Positions 28,741 through 40,559 of a stretch of 64,000 nucleotides of DNA are shown here, in pieces. Each line of letters opens with the position of its first letter. Within the stretch, counting starts at the first letter, position 1. A program made the translations under genes and the position numbers. The notes beneath the pieces were generated by a model. The model ran no database searches and was not told where the DNA came from. It worked only from the letters and a program-made list of their open reading frames with translations. This DNA comes from Omphiscola glabra (Eukaryota > Mollusca > Gastropoda > Lymnaeidae): NCBI GenBank assembly GCA_964017045.1, contig OZ024798.1:13833630-13897629 (forward strand). Direction: 5' to 3'.

Positions 28741-30100
28741 TTGTCAATTCATGAATTTCCCTTTTCGCCGTGTTACACAATTTACACATGTTTTGACACA
28801 AGACCCGTTCACTGTTACTACACACTAAAGCATTGCTATGGAGTATGATTCTGATTATAAACTTGAAATGGACAATTATTCTTCCTTAGATGAATATTTT
28901 TGATGAAGATAGCACTTCAGATGTGACTGATACAGAGAATACTGTAAATTATCATCATAATCATAGTATACGAGGTTTGTTTACGTTTTTCATTTATACT
29001 CAACTCACGCATACCGTGATACTTTCTTAGCACTATTATTAGCCCTAACAGTAGCTTTATTCAAGTTCCAGTAGAATAGTAGAAATTCTTAAATAGATTA
29101 CATTATTTATTTGTTGTAATTGTAAATAATTTGTAGTTAATATTATTATGTTTCAGTTAGCAAAATGTAAACAATCATGATAACTGAAGTGTAACTGTAA
29201 CAATCAGCTGTGTTCTCTTTCCAATGAAAAGTTTAAATAAAAGTAATTTAGGCAGATTGTTTTATATTTTGAAATCTTTTTGTTTATCTCGTCAATTTTT
29301 ATTTTAGCTAAACCAATAAATATTTTGTTTTTATATTTTGACAGCATCTATGAAGGCTATTGAAGGGCAGATGTCAATCATAGTCAATGGGTTATGATGA
29401 CAATGACTGTGGGACTCTAAATGGATTGCTGCATTTAGACCAGGGGTACAAAGCATATTGCTTCCTGATTTTACAACAAGAGAGGATATAAGTAGATTTC
29501 AAAAGCAAATAGACACTTCAAACTCTATTTTACTACATATTTTTTTGGTTATTAGTAAGCAGTGTGCGCAGGACAATGGACGGAAGAAAATTTCTATTTT
29601 CAAAATTTGGTACCTGTATAACATCATTGAAGAGGCGTTTTATCTACTAAGTGGATTTATTATGAATGCAGGACTTATTCAAGCTCTTTATTTTACAAGA
29701 AATGTCCAGGAAATCCATTTATGATGAACAATGAGCCACACCATTATGACTAAGGACATATTGAAGGCTATATTGAGTTTCCTAAAGTTTCCGATACTGT
29801 AAATAAAGGGGACATGCTGTGCAAAATTGGGAGACTCTTATGTATCTCAATGCAAAATACAAAGAACTGTATCAGCATCAAGAAATTGTAGCAAATAATG
29901 AACAATTTATGGAACATAGGACATCTTTGATGATGAACCCGTTATTGTAAAGCTCAAAATCTTTACACCGTGGGCCGCAGCCTGATAATAACAACACAAT
30001 TAACTGTATGTTACCAAAACAAGGGTAAAATGGTCAGAGCATATGCTACAGGCTTTGTTTTTGATACATTTATATGTTTTATTAAATAAAGAAATTGTTT
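28741..30100 (+). pseudogene. Degenerate coding-like sequence of unknown family
   Basis: Two patches look formerly coding on the + strand. At 28,845-28,985 a frame interrupted by stops gives acidic text such as DEDSTSDVTDTENTV. At 29,344-29,725, after a good acceptor ('tattttgacag'), broken frames give WIAAFRPGVQSILLPDF and FYLLSGFIMNAGLIQALYF. Stops and shifts break every frame. It could be a dead transposase or a host pseudogene; I do not recognise the family. Confidence 0.35.
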
Positions 30101-31559
30101 TTTAAGAATTTTATATGCATGGTCTTGGCGAAGGATTAAATCATTTGAACGGTATCTCGGCGATGCATACAAAATGTTTATTTATTAAAATGTGCTTTTT
30201 TTCCTTAACTTAAAATAATACTTACTAATAATGTTCTAAGGGATAATTTGATGCAGTACATGATTTCCTTTTTAAAAAAAATTATTATTATTTTTTAAAT
30301 ATAATTTTGACTTTTTTGCGCAAAATTTCCTTGAATGATATGTTGTCTACAAATAGTCATAACTTTTTTTTATTTTTGAGTCAATTCTTTTGAAATTTGA
30401 ATATGTTTTGTAGGTATTGAATACATTCTAATAAAATATCATTTTTTTTTATATAATTGGGAACACTTTTTTTTTTCCTTCTTTGTAAAGCTGTGTTGTT
30501 ATGTTTTTGTCAACTTAAAAAAATATTTAGTTTTGCCCAAAAATAATAATAAATCAAATTTAGCAGGAATATTTTGAACAAAAACCAGATATCAATTAAG
30601 GAGCATCCAATTACCTTTAAAATGATATATAATACTTGTAGGTAGCTACAAAATTACAGCCATGAGATGCATTCAATAATAAGATGTATTCAAGGTCATT
30701 AAAAACCGGACAAATCTACAGTCTTTTGAGAGTTAACTCCAGGTTTGAAAAAAAGCTACCTCATTACTACTTGTTTGTGATAAAAGGGTGGACAGTTACA
30801 ATTCTAGGCACTGGTTCAAAAGTTTAAAAAAGTCCCTCCCCCCCCCCCCCCCCGCGACCACCTGAATTTAAAAAAAAAATTCATTTATAATATTCAAGTT
30901 AATAATAATTAATAGTTTATTTTTTAATCATAAGCACTCAATACAGCTCTCTTTTTAGCTTAGAACTTTAATATTTTAAATATACACTTCTTTACTATTA
31001 TGTTTTGTAGTTAAATATCTCCCCCCCCCCCCCATACTACACACACATTTGTGAATTTTTTATGCGTAAGACTTTCAGGCATACGGACCTCAATAAACAT
31101 CGTTACTAATTTAATATAATGCTAGGCTCAATCAGGGCTGTAAGTTGACATGAAGCAAGAAGAAGAAATTGACAGAGACCACTTTTACAGGAGTATATAG
31201 CACCGTATGTCCCACTATGTATGTCGATAAAGAGGCGTTTGCCACATACCCCCAGAACGCCTTCCTGGGTAGAAAATCACCATGTCAGGGGCCTGCGCGT
31301 GATAGACAACAATCTTACATGGAATCTGCGTTAGAAAGAGCACAGGTACGTAGTAGTTATCAGGCGTAGATGAAAATAACACCAGAAACGGGTCGGGGTG
31401 TGGTTGGGTGTTGCCGTTAATGGATATGAGGTAATGTTGGGTCGTGGCAGCCCTTGCCGAATATTTTTCTCATGCAGCCTTTGAGGGGACTGCTCCAAGG
31501 CAGATGTTTCGTTCCAACTACGATGTGACCTAGTCACAAAGCAGAACCCATGTGCGTAA
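30101..31559. other. Intergenic stretch with C homopolymers
   Basis: Pure C runs lie at about 30,838-30,853 and 31,021-31,033. The part at 31,150-31,560 is less AT-rich and may be the edge of the adjoining LINE, but no motif in it can be assigned. Confidence 0.4.
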
Positions 31560-32105
31560 AACCTAGTAGAAATCATCTGTTGCCATCCCGGGGTGGGAAG
31601 TGTGTTTTAATGACGTTAAATATACCATCCAAGTCCCTAGAAAGATCCAATGCGGGTGTTGTGGCCAGGTTTCGTACGTTGATGCAGCCCCTCCTGCATG
31701 ATCAATCAAGTGGAAGGTGGGTGGTTCTTCTTTGCCCTTTTCATACTTTTTTTTTGATGTCTTGGTTAACTGTCTTATATTCGCCCCCTCTGTTTCTACC
31801 ATCTTTGTTTTCTTTAACTGCCTCCGCTTATCACACAGATCGTGGATGTCAGCTGTCACCCATGGTTCTTTGTGTTGGTCGATGTTTACCAAGGATGTTA
31901 AACGCTGCAAATGTGTTCCTCCTGTCATTGCTTGGAAGTCTTTTGCTACTTTAGGATCCTTCAGCTTTTCAAGGTCGAATTTGATTCTGGTATATCCCTG
32001 TTTATTTACCCTCTTTAAGTGCATCCTCAAGGTCATCATGACTCGATCGTGGTCACTTCCAAAGTCAGCTCCTGGGGAAACTGTAATTCTTGGCAATGTT
32101 TATAC
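31560..32105 (-). mobile_element. LINE fragment: end of endonuclease and linker (family A type)
   Basis: The minus-strand translation from 32,096 reads through GADFGSDHDRVMMTLRM, then TRIKFDLEKLKDPKVA and PWVTADIHDLCDKRRQL. These are the GSDH end of an AP-type endonuclease followed by the linker before the reverse transcriptase, as in endonuclease-reverse transcriptase LINEs. Reverse-transcriptase motifs are missing and internal deletion is evident. Confidence 0.75.
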
Positions 32106-32199
32106 TAGACTGGAAGCTTTGAAAAATATAAAATCTATTTTAAAAAAAAAAACAACAAGAAACAATAAAAGAACACGAAATAATGTTTTTAAATGAACT

Positions 32200-32606
32200 T
32201 ATAATTGTTAAAATTTCCACGATTTTTATATTTAAAATAATACCTATGTTTTCCAAACGTAATTTTGGCTTAGCATTTGCAAATTAATGTTCTATTGGGT
32301 ACAGAGTCCACTTCAGTTGTTCAATGTTTCTCTGTAACATTTTATTTTATTTAATGAATTAATCCCAACACATTTCAATGTTGAATTATCTTATCATTAG
32401 AATTTTGCTTAATGTTGTATTTTTTAAGTTAAAGATTATAAATTATTCCACACACCCCCGCCTTTTTTTAGAATATTGTTAATACGTTTAAATTAACGCA
32501 TAAATTACTTCTTATCTTAAATCTCAAAAATCAAACATACAACTTGTCCAAAGAAATTCTTATTTGAAAAAAAAAACATATTTAAAACGAAGTTACCCCG
32601 CTACTA
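32200..32606. other. Intergenic AT-rich stretch
   Basis: Nothing recognisable is present. Confidence 0.4.
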
Positions 32607-32610
32607 TTTG

Positions 32611-32850
32611 TTGCCGATGTGCTATGGTGTAATGTTTGTACAACAGAAACCCAGCTTCTTAAGCCAATACTGGCCAATACTGGCTGGGTGTGTAACCTAT
32701 TGCCGATGTGCTATGGTGTAATGTTTGTACAACAGAAACCCAGCTTCTTAAGCCAATACTGGCTGGGTGTGTAACCTATTGCTGATGTGCTATGAGGTAA
32801 TGTTTGTGAAACAGAAACCCAGCATCTTAAACCTATACGGGCAGGTCGTA
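32611..32850. repeat. Tandem repeat of 79-89 bp, three units
   Basis: Units start at 32,611, 32,700 and 32,779 with 'ttgccgatgtgctatg' or a variant and share 'acagaaacccagc'. The first unit has an extra 'gccaatact' duplication. Confidence 0.85.
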
Positions 32851-33097
32851 CTGTTCAGTATATTATTAGTTGGAACAGTCGTTGGATGATAAGTCTATCT
32901 CAGAATACACTGCCGCCAGCGGGATCTTCATTTTCTGAATGGGACACAGGACTCGATGACGCCACTCGAAGGGATGTGGCTGTCCTTTATAATGTGTAAT
33001 TATAATAAACTTTTCTATACTGAGTACCACTGTCTGACTCAATAAATGACAGTTTTTTCCAGGTCGCTATATGCTATGACCAATACATATTCAAATT

Positions 33098-33275
33098 CAT
33101 GGGCGCCCGCAAGTAGTGGCAAGGTGGGGCACTTGCCCCCCCCCCCCCCGGATTGATTGATTAAAAAATTTTATTAGACAAAAATAGACAAAAAATGTAT
33201 TAAAGTAAAGAGAAAATAAATAGAAAGTATTTCCCCCCCCCCCCCCCCCCAGAAGATTTTCTGCGGGCGCCCATG
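33098..33275. mobile_element. 178-bp MITE with perfect terminal repeats and 8-bp target duplication
   Basis: The ends 'catgggcgcccgca' (33,098-33,111) and 'tgcgggcgcccatg' (33,262-33,275) are exact reverse complements. Identical 8-bp flanks 'ttcaaatt' lie at 33,090-33,097 and 33,276-33,283. The interior has two long C runs and an A/T-rich core with no coding capacity. Perfect ends and duplication indicate recent movement. The duplication size fits hAT-like or P-like superfamilies. Confidence 0.9.
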
Positions 33276-33284
33276 TTCAAATTA

Positions 33285-33885
33285 CGTTTAGCTCATTGCA
33301 GTTGACGGTGCCGTGGTAGCTCATCGTGTTTTAACTTTGATAGGAGACAAGCGCCCCCCTTTTTTTTTTTTTGATTACCCTCACTTAACTAATGTACATC
33401 AATGACACGCTCGCGTCTGATGTACGACATTGACCCACGTGCGTCTCATGTACGACAATGTCGCGTCTGATTTACGACATTGATTCGCTTGTGTCGCATG
33501 TACGGCGCTGACTCTCAAATGTTTATACAATGGGGTCTTTGTTAATCTCTATATTTTAAAATGTACTTACGCTTACCTTTATCATTATTTCTCAATTATT
33601 GCTCCTTTCATTGTTTTCTTTATAACTAAGATTATTTGTAAAATAATAAATAATTTACTTGGCCTTAAAAGGTAAATAACATTAGTAGTATGCAGACAAA
33701 AGATAACATATAGCTTTATTTTTGAAATACAACAAATAAGTGAATTTCGTATGGTTTTTTTCCGCCCGTAAATCTAAATCTATGAATGGCTTGTCGACTT
33801 CAAAGAATACGTATTACTACACAACTTTATCTGTTTTGTAGCAATCAGTGGTTTAAAAATGGATGATTTCCATTAAAACAATGAA
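33285..33885. other. Intergenic stretch with ~30-bp imperfect repeats
   Basis: At 33,400-33,515 variants of 'gcgtctgatgtacgacattg' recur four times. Nothing else is recognised. Confidence 0.5.
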
Positions 33886-33889
33886 GGTG

Positions 33890-34310
33890 GTGCCATGGTC
33901 TCACGATTCCAAATACAGTGTTGTGAGATCAATTGTGTAGTGTGCAGTTTGTTGTTCATTAGCTTATGTCGTTAGCATGTTACGGTCGCTTGGTGATCAT
34001 GATGTCTAAATCATGCAGTTGGAAGGATTTTGTACATTTATTTTAAAAGATGGTATGTTTTGTTCGACAGCATTTCTTTTAATAATATTGTTGTGGATCG
34101 GAAATGTAAATTTAACTTATACATATTACGGTGGTGAAAATACACTAGGAGCTTACAAAATAATGCTACACTAATAAGAAGCATGTAATGTTCCATTGAT
34201 AGATTTATAAGATTAAAAATAAACTTAAAGATAGACTTGAAGATCATATTTTCATGCATTTCGATTAGTTTGATCAAATGAAACTTGAATATGTTTCAAG
34301 GTCACGTAGT
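33890..34310 (+). pseudogene. Broken PAN-like copy: 5' flank and remnant of exon 1
   Basis: The sequence follows the upstream region and exon 1 start of copy 4 (42,510-42,960): 'cagtgttgtgagatcaattg', 'acagtatttct'-like text, and 'gaatatgtttcaag' near 34,288, which equals the exon 1 segment just before 'cacaaacattt' in copy 4. The start codon and PAN motif are lost, and similarity to exon 1 stops at about 34,310. Confidence 0.6.
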
Positions 34311-34798
34311 TCAATTGGATCGAGTTATGGTTAGCACTATTGAAATGTTCAGAGCAGAGAAAGGTGTGGAAAGACTGAAAATACAAAGAATAGGTCTTTA
34401 TTTATTAGGTTATTATATATTATTTTTTTTAAATTTAAAATTTAAAATCGATTTTGTTTGAAGCTGATATTGATCAATGTTTTTTTTTTTATTTGTCAAT
34501 AATTTGTCGATTCATTTGTTTTTGCGGAAAAAACTAAGACGTGCGTAAAATGATAAAATTTGTTATATTGTTTTGCATTTTGAGCATTACTTGCAGGCAT
34601 GCGAAGCCCATGTATAGCTTCATTGTTGTGTTTTGAAAAAAATAATTAACTTGATTATATGTGTTTTCTCTTAAATATTTTAATCTAAGAATGGGTGGTC
34701 CGTGTAAGAGAATAGTTTTTACTACATAATTGTGTCAGGTTCGTAGCCTTGCGTTCTCGTTAACCTAAGTCGTTTGTTAGATTCCTTCGCTAAGGAAC

Positions 34799-35053
34799 AT
34801 GCTGTCTGATACAGACATCTGGAAAGATTGTGTAGAAGTATTATTGAAGGCGGTCCAGCTCAATGATCCAGGTTGCAATATCGACAACGGTTGGTTCGTT
34901 TGTATTGACCAGGCGACGGACTGGTGTCTATGGGGAATGAAAGTACCCACTTTCCCCCGATTTCTCTACTCTCCCGCTAACACTAATGTCTGTAATAAGG
35001 ATATGATGGCGGCGGAAATCATCGCTATTTTTATCAAATTTGGAAGAGTTTAA
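34799..35053 (+). pseudogene. Chimeric PAN-family remnant: 5' flank fused to 3' half of exon 3
   Basis: The frame starts MLSDTDIWKDCVEVLL, which is translated from DNA matching the non-coding flank at 42,570-42,670. At about 34,855 it joins sequence nearly identical to the last 60 codons of exon 3 of copy 4 (CNIDNGWFVCIDQATDW to EIIAIFIKF). Exons 1-2 and the first half of exon 3 are missing, and there is no signal peptide. The join is a deletion within a former full copy. An 84-codon open frame survives but is unlikely to yield a secreted protein. Confidence 0.75.
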
Positions 35054-36766
35054 AGAAAAAAATGAGTGCTACAATCTAAAAAATTGGAGAATACTGCTGA
35101 AGCTATGAAAGTGTTATGTTTCTCAATTTATTAATTTTAAAACTATCTTTTTTTTTTTTAAAACGACGAATCCGAATAGAAACATACACATATCTCTTCT
35201 TTCTCACATATTTATTGAGCTAACTAATTTTAATTATAATCTATCTATATAAACTCAAAATAAACGCCTACGCGCTGAACAAGTTTAACTAATAGTACCT
35301 ATACTGACCCATTAATTGATGAACATGCAATTTTTGTCTCTCGCATATTCATGAAGTTAATAAATGTAACTTCAATTTTCTATTTTATCGAGACACGTCC
35401 ACTTGTTCGCTAATGCAACTGATTGTAATTCTCATTAGACGGAATTCGTAAATTCTTTATTCTTTATGTACAACATCGCACACCAGTTTAGAATATAGTT
35501 CATTTTAAGTGATGCATTTTTGTGGTTCACAAGTTAGAATAAAAATATCAAATGTTTGTTTTTTTCTTCTGATAAGCGAAATAATATAAAATAGGAGAAA
35601 AATAATAAAAGACAATGTGAAATAAGCCGAAGATAAAATAAGATTAGATAACAGTGGTATTGAAGGTATGTCTCGTACTTAACACTGTAGGACAATGCTT
35701 TGTAAATATTTTTTTTTTAAAGAATATTTTCGTCATGACTTCTATAAACAGAATTATTATAGAATACATTTTTTTTCGTTAGATAAGTGTTTATTGTGTC
35801 ATTTACATTTCAAATAGTTTGGTTTTGTTGTGTATTGTCTCCTTAATGAATAAAGCATCAGCCAAAAAGTCTGTTAAATTTTCTTATCTATTCCTTTAAT
35901 CTTAAACATATTAAATCCAATTTTTTTTTTTTTTGAAATTCTTATTTGACGGAAATACTATTTTAAAACCTGAAACTCTCCAATTATATTTGTCAGTTTA
36001 AGAAATATAAAAATCTGAAATTAAATACATTATTATTTACATTTATTATTTAAAATTTCAAGGGGCGCTTACAGGAATTTTTTTTTATATTAGGATCATT
36101 GAGCCTTAAAATTTTACATTTTCAAAAAATTTGCAATTGTTCATGACAAAATGTGTTTTCTATAGAAAATGAATCATCTCTGTTTTAGCATGAAGTAGGA
36201 ACATGTTTTGTGGACTTCTTCTTTAGTTATTAAATCAATTCCATTTAATTTTGTTTTAAAAGTTTTTGAAATTATACTTCCTTTTAAAGAGGAAGTTAAA
36301 AAATACAGTTTTTTTTAAATAAAATATTGTTAACTTGGAATGGAGGGGATGTTCCTCATGTGTAACATTTTTCAAACTGACACCTCCACACCCTTTCCCA
36401 CGCCACTGACTGTTACCATTATCTGCACGCAGTTAAATGGTAATTTATAAATGTATTGTTCCTTTAATAAAAATTGAGTGACTTTCATTTGCTTATTTTC
36501 TCTAATTTAATTTTGTTTTAAAAGTTTTTGAAATTATACTTCCTTTTAAAGCGGAAGAGCAAAGAGTGGTTTAAAAACGGATAGAATAACTATGGTAATG
36601 TCACTGTCAACTTTACAAAAAGAGGTGGCCAATTGAAGGCAGTCAGATCTGTTACATAAAAGAGCTGGTTCTCATCATGTGGTTGTTTACAACGCTTAGC
36701 GACAGTGTTGTCAAACTAACTAAAACTTCTGTGTGGAAGTATTTTCAAACTATATTTTAAAGAAAG
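35054..36766 (+). other. Duplicated 3' flank of the broken copy
   Basis: This stretch parallels the DNA downstream of copy 4. For example 35,820-36,010 matches 45,900-46,060 ('gtattgtctcctta', 'attttaaaacct'), and 36,590-36,745 matches 48,430-48,580 ('gacagtgttgtcaaactaac'). No gene is seen. Confidence 0.6.
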
Positions 36767-36888
36767 GTTAAAACAACTCAAACAATGGCAGCGTTGAAGC
36801 GAAAAGGTCAATTCTTCAAAAGTTACTTGACAAAATATGCTCTCAAGTAACGCAATGTTCTTAATCATCTAATTTTGTGCTACACCCC
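36767..36888 (+). repeat. Inverted-repeat arm (left)
   Basis: This roughly 122-bp arm is an approximate reverse complement of 38,142-38,276, with long exact stretches such as 'tacttgacaaaatatgct'. It may mark the end of a 1.5-kb fold-back element. Related single copies occur near 11,385 and 48,690. Confidence 0.8.
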
Positions 36889-38141
36889 CTCCCCTCAGAT
36901 TACGCTATCGCCCCTGAACTTCGTTAATGATCTGATATGTCACCCTCTTTTACACTCAAGAATTCTTTCGAACATATAGCACATATTGATGTTGTTCCCC
37001 CTTCCCCCCAGTTATAATGCTGTTAAATTCCCGCATGTTTATTGTTATTAACCACACACAATGGGACGTTAAACGAGTGAGGAAAATTATCCTGTTTTTT
37101 CTTTTACATTTTAAAACATGTTTCATTATTTTAAAACATTATTTTTATAGTACATTTCTTGGAGTTACGCTGAATTCGCATTTGAGGTTCAACCATTCAT
37201 TCGATTTCATAGATAGAATTCAACACATTGTTCACATTCACTTCAAACACAGAATTTAGTTGTTTTTTTTAAAAACCAAACAACAAAACTCATTCCTACT
37301 AGCTCATACAAGTGATATCAAAGCAGACTTGGGAATTTCATGACATCACTCTCATAACAAGATTAATTATGTTTCTCCATGATTGCTTGGAGCGCTTTAT
37401 TTAAGATGGGTACATGAGGACGACACATTGCAGCTTTCACACTCTCACCTAAAACACTTGAGATATTTTTTTTTTTAAAATATGGTGGCAGCAAGCGAAG
37501 TATTGAAGGTCATTTTCTAATTTATGTTCTAAGAATATGTGGGCTCGATTTATACAATCTAGATCAATCGAAGAAGTATCAAAACATGCGGTGTTTATCT
37601 TATCTTTGATCCCAAAATTCCCCAATATATGTGTAACAGCAAATGTAATGGATTTTAAGTTTGTGAACTCAAGGAGTCCGATTGAGCCACACCCAGAAAC
37701 AATAAACATGACTTGGGGATGTCCTCAAAAATATGATGAGTGAATAATTGTAAAGTACATCTTGTTTGTAACAACTGTTTCTTCGGTAGAAAATATTTCT
37801 TAACACACAATATATTTTTGAAACCGTATATTATGGTCCACCTCTTGGTTCTCTTGATTTCTTTGTAGGATCATTTTCTCTCTTTTATTTATCATTATGA
37901 CCGCCAATTCTGAAAGATTGTTGTTTTATTGTCCGAAAATTCAAGATAATATCTACCGAGTTCACAGGTTGCATTCTCCTTCCTCATTGGTCTGCTAAAC
38001 CCCTGGTGATTGGATTAAATGTCCGAATTTCCATGCTTAGAGTAAGTCAAATTTCATGTTTCATTCGCTTTGATGCATTCAGAATGAGATAATACCGGAG
38101 TTCTGCGCTACGGTTGGAAACTTCAAAAAGCGTCTATGCAA
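36889..38141. other. Sequence between the inverted-repeat arms
   Basis: About 1.25 kb without recognisable transposase. A 68-codon + frame at 37,537-37,743 is the longest plus-strand coding candidate with a reasonable composition (MWARFIQSRSIEEVSK...). It has no known motif and no splice context that I can support. Confidence 0.35.
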
Positions 38142-38276
38142 GGGGTGTAGCACAAAAATTGGGATGATTAAGAAAATTGCGTTACTTGAGAGCATATTTT
38201 GTCAAGTAACTTTTGAAGAATTGAACTTTACGCTTTAACGCTGCCATTGTTTGAGTTGCTCTAACCATTTTTATAC
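38142..38276 (-). repeat. Inverted-repeat arm (right)
   Basis: Reverse-complement partner of 36,767-36,888. It starts 'ggggtgtagcacaaaaatt' and includes 'gcgttacttgagagcata'. Confidence 0.8.
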
Positions 38277-38479
38277 GAACACGATTTTTCCAGCTCCATT
38301 ACTAATTTACGTTATGTTGACCTCGAACTTGGATCTTTTTTTTTTTTTAGAATTTTCTTTTACGGGACAATCGCCCTAGTCCGATACCGAAATTTTCTAC
38401 TTTGACCTGACTTGAAGCTGATCAATGTCATTTTTTTTACACATCTGTAGCTTTCTTAAAATTGATTAATACAATTGAA

Positions 38480-38720
38480 GGGTTCAAGGGAAATCCAGTG
38501 ATGTCAGTTTTTCGAAATTTTAAAGTTATCTCCCGTGTGGCTACATTCCATTCAACGGAGTAATATGACACATTGGTCCAACTGAAAAAGCAGCGTGGTC
38601 AACAAATAAATATTTATAAATGTTGACATTTTGATACTTTTATGAGGAATTTTCAAACTTTATTATCAATTTTCTCAAAACTCTCATAAACCTGACATCA
38701 CTGGGTGTTTCCTTGAGCCC
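38480..38720. mobile_element. Small palindromic-ended element (MITE-like), copy 2
   Basis: It starts 'gggttcaaggg' and ends 'ccttgagccc', with inner 'ccagtgatgtcag' and 'ctgacatcactgg' also inverted. It is homologous to 9,718-9,972. Flanking 'aattgaa' and 'ttcaatt' extend the palindrome, so the exact ends and target duplication are ambiguous. Confidence 0.65.
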
Positions 38721-38894
38721 TTCAATTGATTTCATACATTATTTTAAACATTCGATGTTTCATGTGGTAAAATTATATATGTTAAGTAGCATATTACCTT
38801 TGTACATTGCAATAAATCTTTTCTACTCATAATCTACAATGTATGTCTAAATGTAACATTCATTCAAACATTGTAATTTTAATTGTCATTTTGG

Positions 38895-39094
38895 NNNNNN
38901 NNNNNNNNNNNNNNNNNNNNNNNNNNNNNNNNNNNNNNNNNNNNNNNNNNNNNNNNNNNNNNNNNNNNNNNNNNNNNNNNNNNNNNNNNNNNNNNNNNNN
39001 NNNNNNNNNNNNNNNNNNNNNNNNNNNNNNNNNNNNNNNNNNNNNNNNNNNNNNNNNNNNNNNNNNNNNNNNNNNNNNNNNNNNNNNNNNNNNN
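38895..39094. other. Assembly gap (200 N)
   Basis: Exactly 200 undetermined bases, a scaffold-gap placeholder whose true length is probably unknown. Confidence 0.99.
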
Positions 39095-40450
39095 AAACAT
39101 ATAATATATTTATAAGCAACATTCTGGGCCAACATCGGATAGCACTAGCCCCAACTGTGCTACAGATTTGAAAGATATTGGAGATGACCTTACAGATAAA
39201 TTCTTCTTGAATTTCTAATATTCAGTGATTGATGAAAAAAGATTTCTAAATGACTTTATTTACAAACATACAGAGACACGGAGAATGGTTTATTGATTTT
39301 CGTTTTTACAGTCAATTAAAAAAAAAGTTTGGGAAGCTGCCGAGACGTCCCGTTTAATTGATTAGCTTCATATGTTTTAATATGTTGAGACATGCAGTAA
39401 AAGAAATCTTAGTGTGCCAAGAGGAGCAAGTCAACAGATATAAAAAAAAAGCAAATCCTGGTGTCAACGTATCTCCTGTTTCAGTTGAACAATAACTTTT
39501 GTTTTAAAAATCGTTTATCAATCAGGAAGCTAGGATCGCTTCCTGGAAAAAAAAGAAGTCTTTATCAAGTTGTCATCAATGACAAGATTTCTTTTTATTA
39601 GGGTTGGGTCTCATCAAATGAAAATTAATTTTAATTATGATATAGACAAAATACACATTTATACGTTCCTGCAAATGCCTTCATCAGTATTACAACAGAC
39701 ATTAATATAATTATAAATTAAGATTAAATAATATATTTATGTCATAACTCTACTGAAAAGTGAAAGCAAAAAAAAAGAATAATAAAGGGAAAAAGTACCC
39801 CAAAACAAAACGAACACAAAGATCAGAAGGAAAAAAGCAAGTATGTGGAATTAAATTATAAAAACCAGAAAAGGAAGGAGACTTTGCGGCTTTGCATTAT
39901 TGTAAATTTGTTTTTTTCCTTATAATGAGTCATTGGTTATCTATATCAAGTTTATCACGTGCGTAAATCGCATACAAAATACCAGTAACTGCATTGTCTA
40001 ATGTCCCATTATGATTAGCACTATAGAAATGTTTTGAACTGAACAACGAGGTTCAACATTGAAAATACGAAGCACATGTCCTTTTCTGTTGTCATTATTT
40101 ATTTTTTTCGATTTAATATTTTTTTAACTGAAGCTGATTGTTATCATTTTTTGTCAATAAATTCCTCGACTCATTGTTAACTTCGGAAAGCTAAGACTTT
40201 TGTAAAAGTTTAAATTATTTATATGACTTTTGAAGGCATTTTAGCATTACTCTCAGGCATTCAAAGCCGATATATAACTGCATTGCTGCGTTTTAAAAGA
40301 AATATGTTAATTTAAAAATATGTGTGATCTCTAAAAGATCTTAATCTAAGTATAGTTAGACCATGTACAATAATAATTACCACTGCATGATTTTATCAGT
40401 CTTCTGGTTTAAAAATTGATAAGATTCTTTATTGACCCAAACAATTGGAA
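39095..40450. other. Intergenic, with a duplicated block shared with 34.3-34.7 kb
   Basis: The block 39,980-40,430 parallels 34,320-34,740 ('gattagcactatagaaatg' against 'ggttagcactattgaaatg', and 'atcttaatctaagtatag' against 'attttaatctaagaatgg'). This is part of the segment duplication that also includes copy 4. No gene is visible in 39,095-39,980. Confidence 0.5.
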
Positions 40451-40559
40451 ATGTTTTTTTTATTACATTGTACATTTTGAGCACATAAATAAAACAATTT
40501 GAACACAAGACATCTACATTAAATTAATTCCCTAGTGGAAAAAACAGCCATTCAGTGAA

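Noticed and set aside
38843..39135. Frames running through the N gap
   Set aside because: They are made of undetermined bases.
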